Assembly (NCBI GenBank): GCA_944391275.1
Contig: CALXSZ010000132.1
Span: forward strand, 1 to 15,447
Direction of reading: 5' to 3'
Origin: an uncultured Syntrophomonadaceae bacterium
GTDB taxonomy: Bacteria > Bacillota > Syntrophomonadia > Syntrophomonadales > Syntrophomonadaceae
Length of the DNA stretch: 15,447 nucleotides
The translations under genes were made by a program, and so were the position numbers. Below the pieces are notes generated by a model that ran no database searches, was not told the origin of the DNA, and saw nothing but the letters and a program-made list of their open reading frames with translations. Within the stretch, counting starts at the first letter, position 1, and each line of letters opens with the position of its first letter. This document shows, piece after piece, positions 14,625 through 15,447 of this stretch.

Positions 14625-14703
14625 CTTTTCATAGCTCCTCATAAGTCCTGTATTTCTTCTCAAATGCTTGATATTACAGGGATTTTTGCACTTTGCATGT
14701 TGT

Positions 14704-14748
14704 CTGAGCCATCACCTGTTTGAAAGATATTTTTTCAAATCGTCTCAG
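14704..14748. other. Nested dyad upstream of the phosphatase gene
   Basis: CTGAG (14704-14708) / CTCAG (14744-14748) enclose TTTGAAA (14719-14725) / TTTCAAA (14733-14739). This could fold as an interrupted hairpin in the phosphatase 5' leader, or mark the element-chromosome junction. No known riboswitch pattern is recognised. Confidence 0.3.
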
Positions 14749-14784
14749 GATTTCTCATGTTTTTCCCTGCAATATTGGTAAAGG

Positions 14785-14813
14785 CGTTGGTAAAACAAAC
14801 CGCTTTACCAACG
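14785..14813 (-). terminator. Hairpin after the integrase remnant
   Basis: CGTTGGTAAA (14785-14794) and TTTACCAACG (14804-14813) form a perfect 10-bp stem with a 9-nt loop, 8 nt past the integrase stop. A further TTGGTAAA at 14775-14782 could compete for the same partner. Without a clear U run it may be a weak terminator or part of the recombinase arm-site region at the element end. Confidence 0.45.
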
Positions 14814-14820
14814 GGCAATT

Positions 14821-15231
14821 TTAAGCGTTTGCCACACGCAGCAGTCCATCTTTAGCGTCATCAAACTTCACATGGGTGTAGGTGTTCAGGTTTACGCTGA
14901 TGTCTGCATGGCCCATGATGTACTGCAATGTCTTAGGGTTCATCCCGGATTTTGCCATATTGGAACAGAAGGTGTGGTCTGCACACATGAGGCGTGATGT
15001 GCGGCAATAGCCTTATCGGCTGCTTCTTATATTTCTTCATCGCCTGCCGCATTTCATTTTCGATGTGCAACAGCGCTTTCGGGCTACCATCTTCCTCGAA
15101 TGTCTGTATAGCGATACTGATAAATTAATTAGGCCTTTTCTCTAGTTATATCCAGTCCGCAAGAAGCTCCTTTTATGGTCTTTGCGTTTACCTATGCGTC
15201 TACCTAAAGGTACGCTTCGTGTCTCGGACAT
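14821..15231 (-). pseudogene. int: Tyrosine recombinase (integrase) remnant, internally deleted and frameshifted
   Basis: The C-terminal fragment reads LPHITPHVCR, then, after a one-base insertion at 14976-14977, HTFCSNMAKSGMNPKTLQYI, MGHADISVNLNTYTHVKF and a stop at 14821. This matches the end of Tn916-type integrases: HxxR box, GH, and the catalytic Tyr in NTYTH. Upstream of the shift the frame is open to about 15124, where an in-frame TAA cuts it. A 29-codon stub at 15142-15231 starts ATG (MSETRSVPLG...) with AAGGAG 7 nt upstream, fitting the position and first residues (MSE-R) of such integrases. Against about 400 residues in the family, some 270 are missing. It should be inactive. Confidence 0.8.
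15183..15206. repeat. Tandem 12-bp repeat inside the integrase stub
   Basis: TGCGTTTACCTA (15183-15194) and TGCGTCTACCTA (15195-15206) differ at one base; AGGTACGC (15208-15215) follows in inverse orientation. Direct repeats near xis-int ends of such elements can be integrase arm sites, but here they also lie in reading frame, so this is only suggestive. Confidence 0.4.
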
Positions 15232-15259
15232 CGTCCAACTCCTTTCCGTGATGGAAAGA

Positions 15260-15296
15260 GCCTTGATATGACACAATCATTGTATCATATCAAGGC
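15260..15296. repeat. Near-perfect 17-bp inverted repeat between xis and int
   Basis: Arms 15260-15276 and 15280-15296 (GCCTTGATATGA at the outside) pair at 16 of 17 positions around the loop TCA. It occupies most of the xis-int gap. On the - strand a short TCTTTCC follows, so it may be an attenuator separating xis from int expression, or a recombinase/Xis binding site. Confidence 0.7.
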
Positions 15297-15317
15297 CGCC
15301 TTTTCACATCACAAATT

Positions 15318-15447
15318 TCAAATGGAATACTCCTGCTCAATGTATTGGTTGAACAAGCGGCGTTTTATCAGCCGCTTGTTTCCTACCCACAAAACGAACC
15401 GGCAATTCTGTTCACTGGATAGTTCCCACAGTTTATTGATACCAATT
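15318..15447 (-). CDS. xis: Excisionase, C-terminal part (Tn916 Xis-like)
   Basis: The frame runs from the window edge to TGA at 15318-15320 and gives 42 residues: GINKLWELSSEQNC, then FVLWVGNKRLIKRRLF, then NQYIEQEYSI. This is the pattern of small helix-turn-helix excisionases of Tn916-type elements, where an IGxNKLR-like helix is followed by the xGNxxxIKRxxFexyl wing. Xis bends DNA at the element ends and drives Int towards excision. The visible part is intact; the start lies outside. A 10-bp hairpin-like repeat in the coding sequence (AACAAGCGGC 15352-15361 / GCCGCTTGTT 15371-15380) encodes NKRLIKRRLF-type codons. Confidence 0.78.
   Translation of the reverse strand, partial: IGINKLWELSSEQNCRFVLWVGNKRLIKRRLFNQYIEQEYSI

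Larger units (their letters stand above)
14785..15447 (-). mobile_element. Decayed Tn916-family-like recombination module (element edge)
   Basis: On the - strand, an excisionase end (15318-15447) is followed by integrase remnants (15231-14821), the same xis-int order as in Tn916-type integrative and conjugative elements, where int lies close to one element end. The element presumably extends beyond 15447. The chromosomal junction is probably between about 14664 and 14785, but no attachment repeat can be proven from one end. Confidence 0.65.

Noticed and set aside
15352..15380. 10-bp perfect hairpin as a terminator
   Set aside because: It lies inside the excisionase coding frame and no proper T run follows on either strand.

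Overview
The window looks like chromosomal DNA of a low-GC Bacillota bacterium, probably a clostridial or Negativicutes-type gut lineage; I cannot name the genus. Supporting signs are Shine-Dalgarno sites before nearly every gene, AT-rich spacers with sigma-A-type promoters, an hrcA-grpE-dnaK-dnaJ operon under a perfect CIRCE operator, and a DnaK that lacks the roughly 25-residue N-terminal-domain insert of Gram-negative DnaK proteins. No rRNA, tRNA or CRISPR array was seen.

Left part, + strand (1-6580): the tail of an unrecognised small protein and its terminator; a 520-base spacer; a RimJ/RimL-like acetyltransferase; then a tight operon of family-4 uracil-DNA glycosylase, tsaE, tsaB, rimI and tsaD. 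Three of these (TsaE, TsaB, TsaD) build the t6A37 modification of ANN-decoding tRNAs. RimI acetylates ribosomal protein S18 in the families studied. After tsaD comes a 249-base spacer holding four DnaA-box-like 9-mers, three of them packed into 30 bp. Then follow lgt (lipoprotein maturation) and 5-formyltetrahydrofolate cyclo-ligase, closed by a bidirectional terminator.

Middle part (6581-8941), the least ordinary coding stretch: a small single-pass membrane protein (-), a two-helix membrane protein with a probable bacterial PH-like domain (+), and a stand-alone LytTR DNA-binding protein (-). The spacer between the first two carries a perfect palindrome with an extended -10 promoter on each strand, plus repeated 13-mers.

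Right part, - strand (8942-14624): the heat-shock operon, transcribed hrcA-grpE-dnaK-dnaJ from a TTGACA-N17-TATCTT promoter followed by CIRCE, with a strong hairpin between dnaK and dnaJ. Upstream lies a low-molecular-weight protein tyrosine phosphatase gene. HrcA represses the operon through CIRCE; DnaK, DnaJ and GrpE form the Hsp70 chaperone cycle.

The right end (about 14785-15447) is the decayed recombination module of a Tn916-family-like element: the C-terminus of an excisionase running off the window, then an integrase gene reduced to a 29-codon N-terminal stub and a C-terminal catalytic fragment with a one-base frameshift. The best candidates for a second look are the DnaA-box cluster, the face-to-face promoter palindrome, and this decayed element edge.
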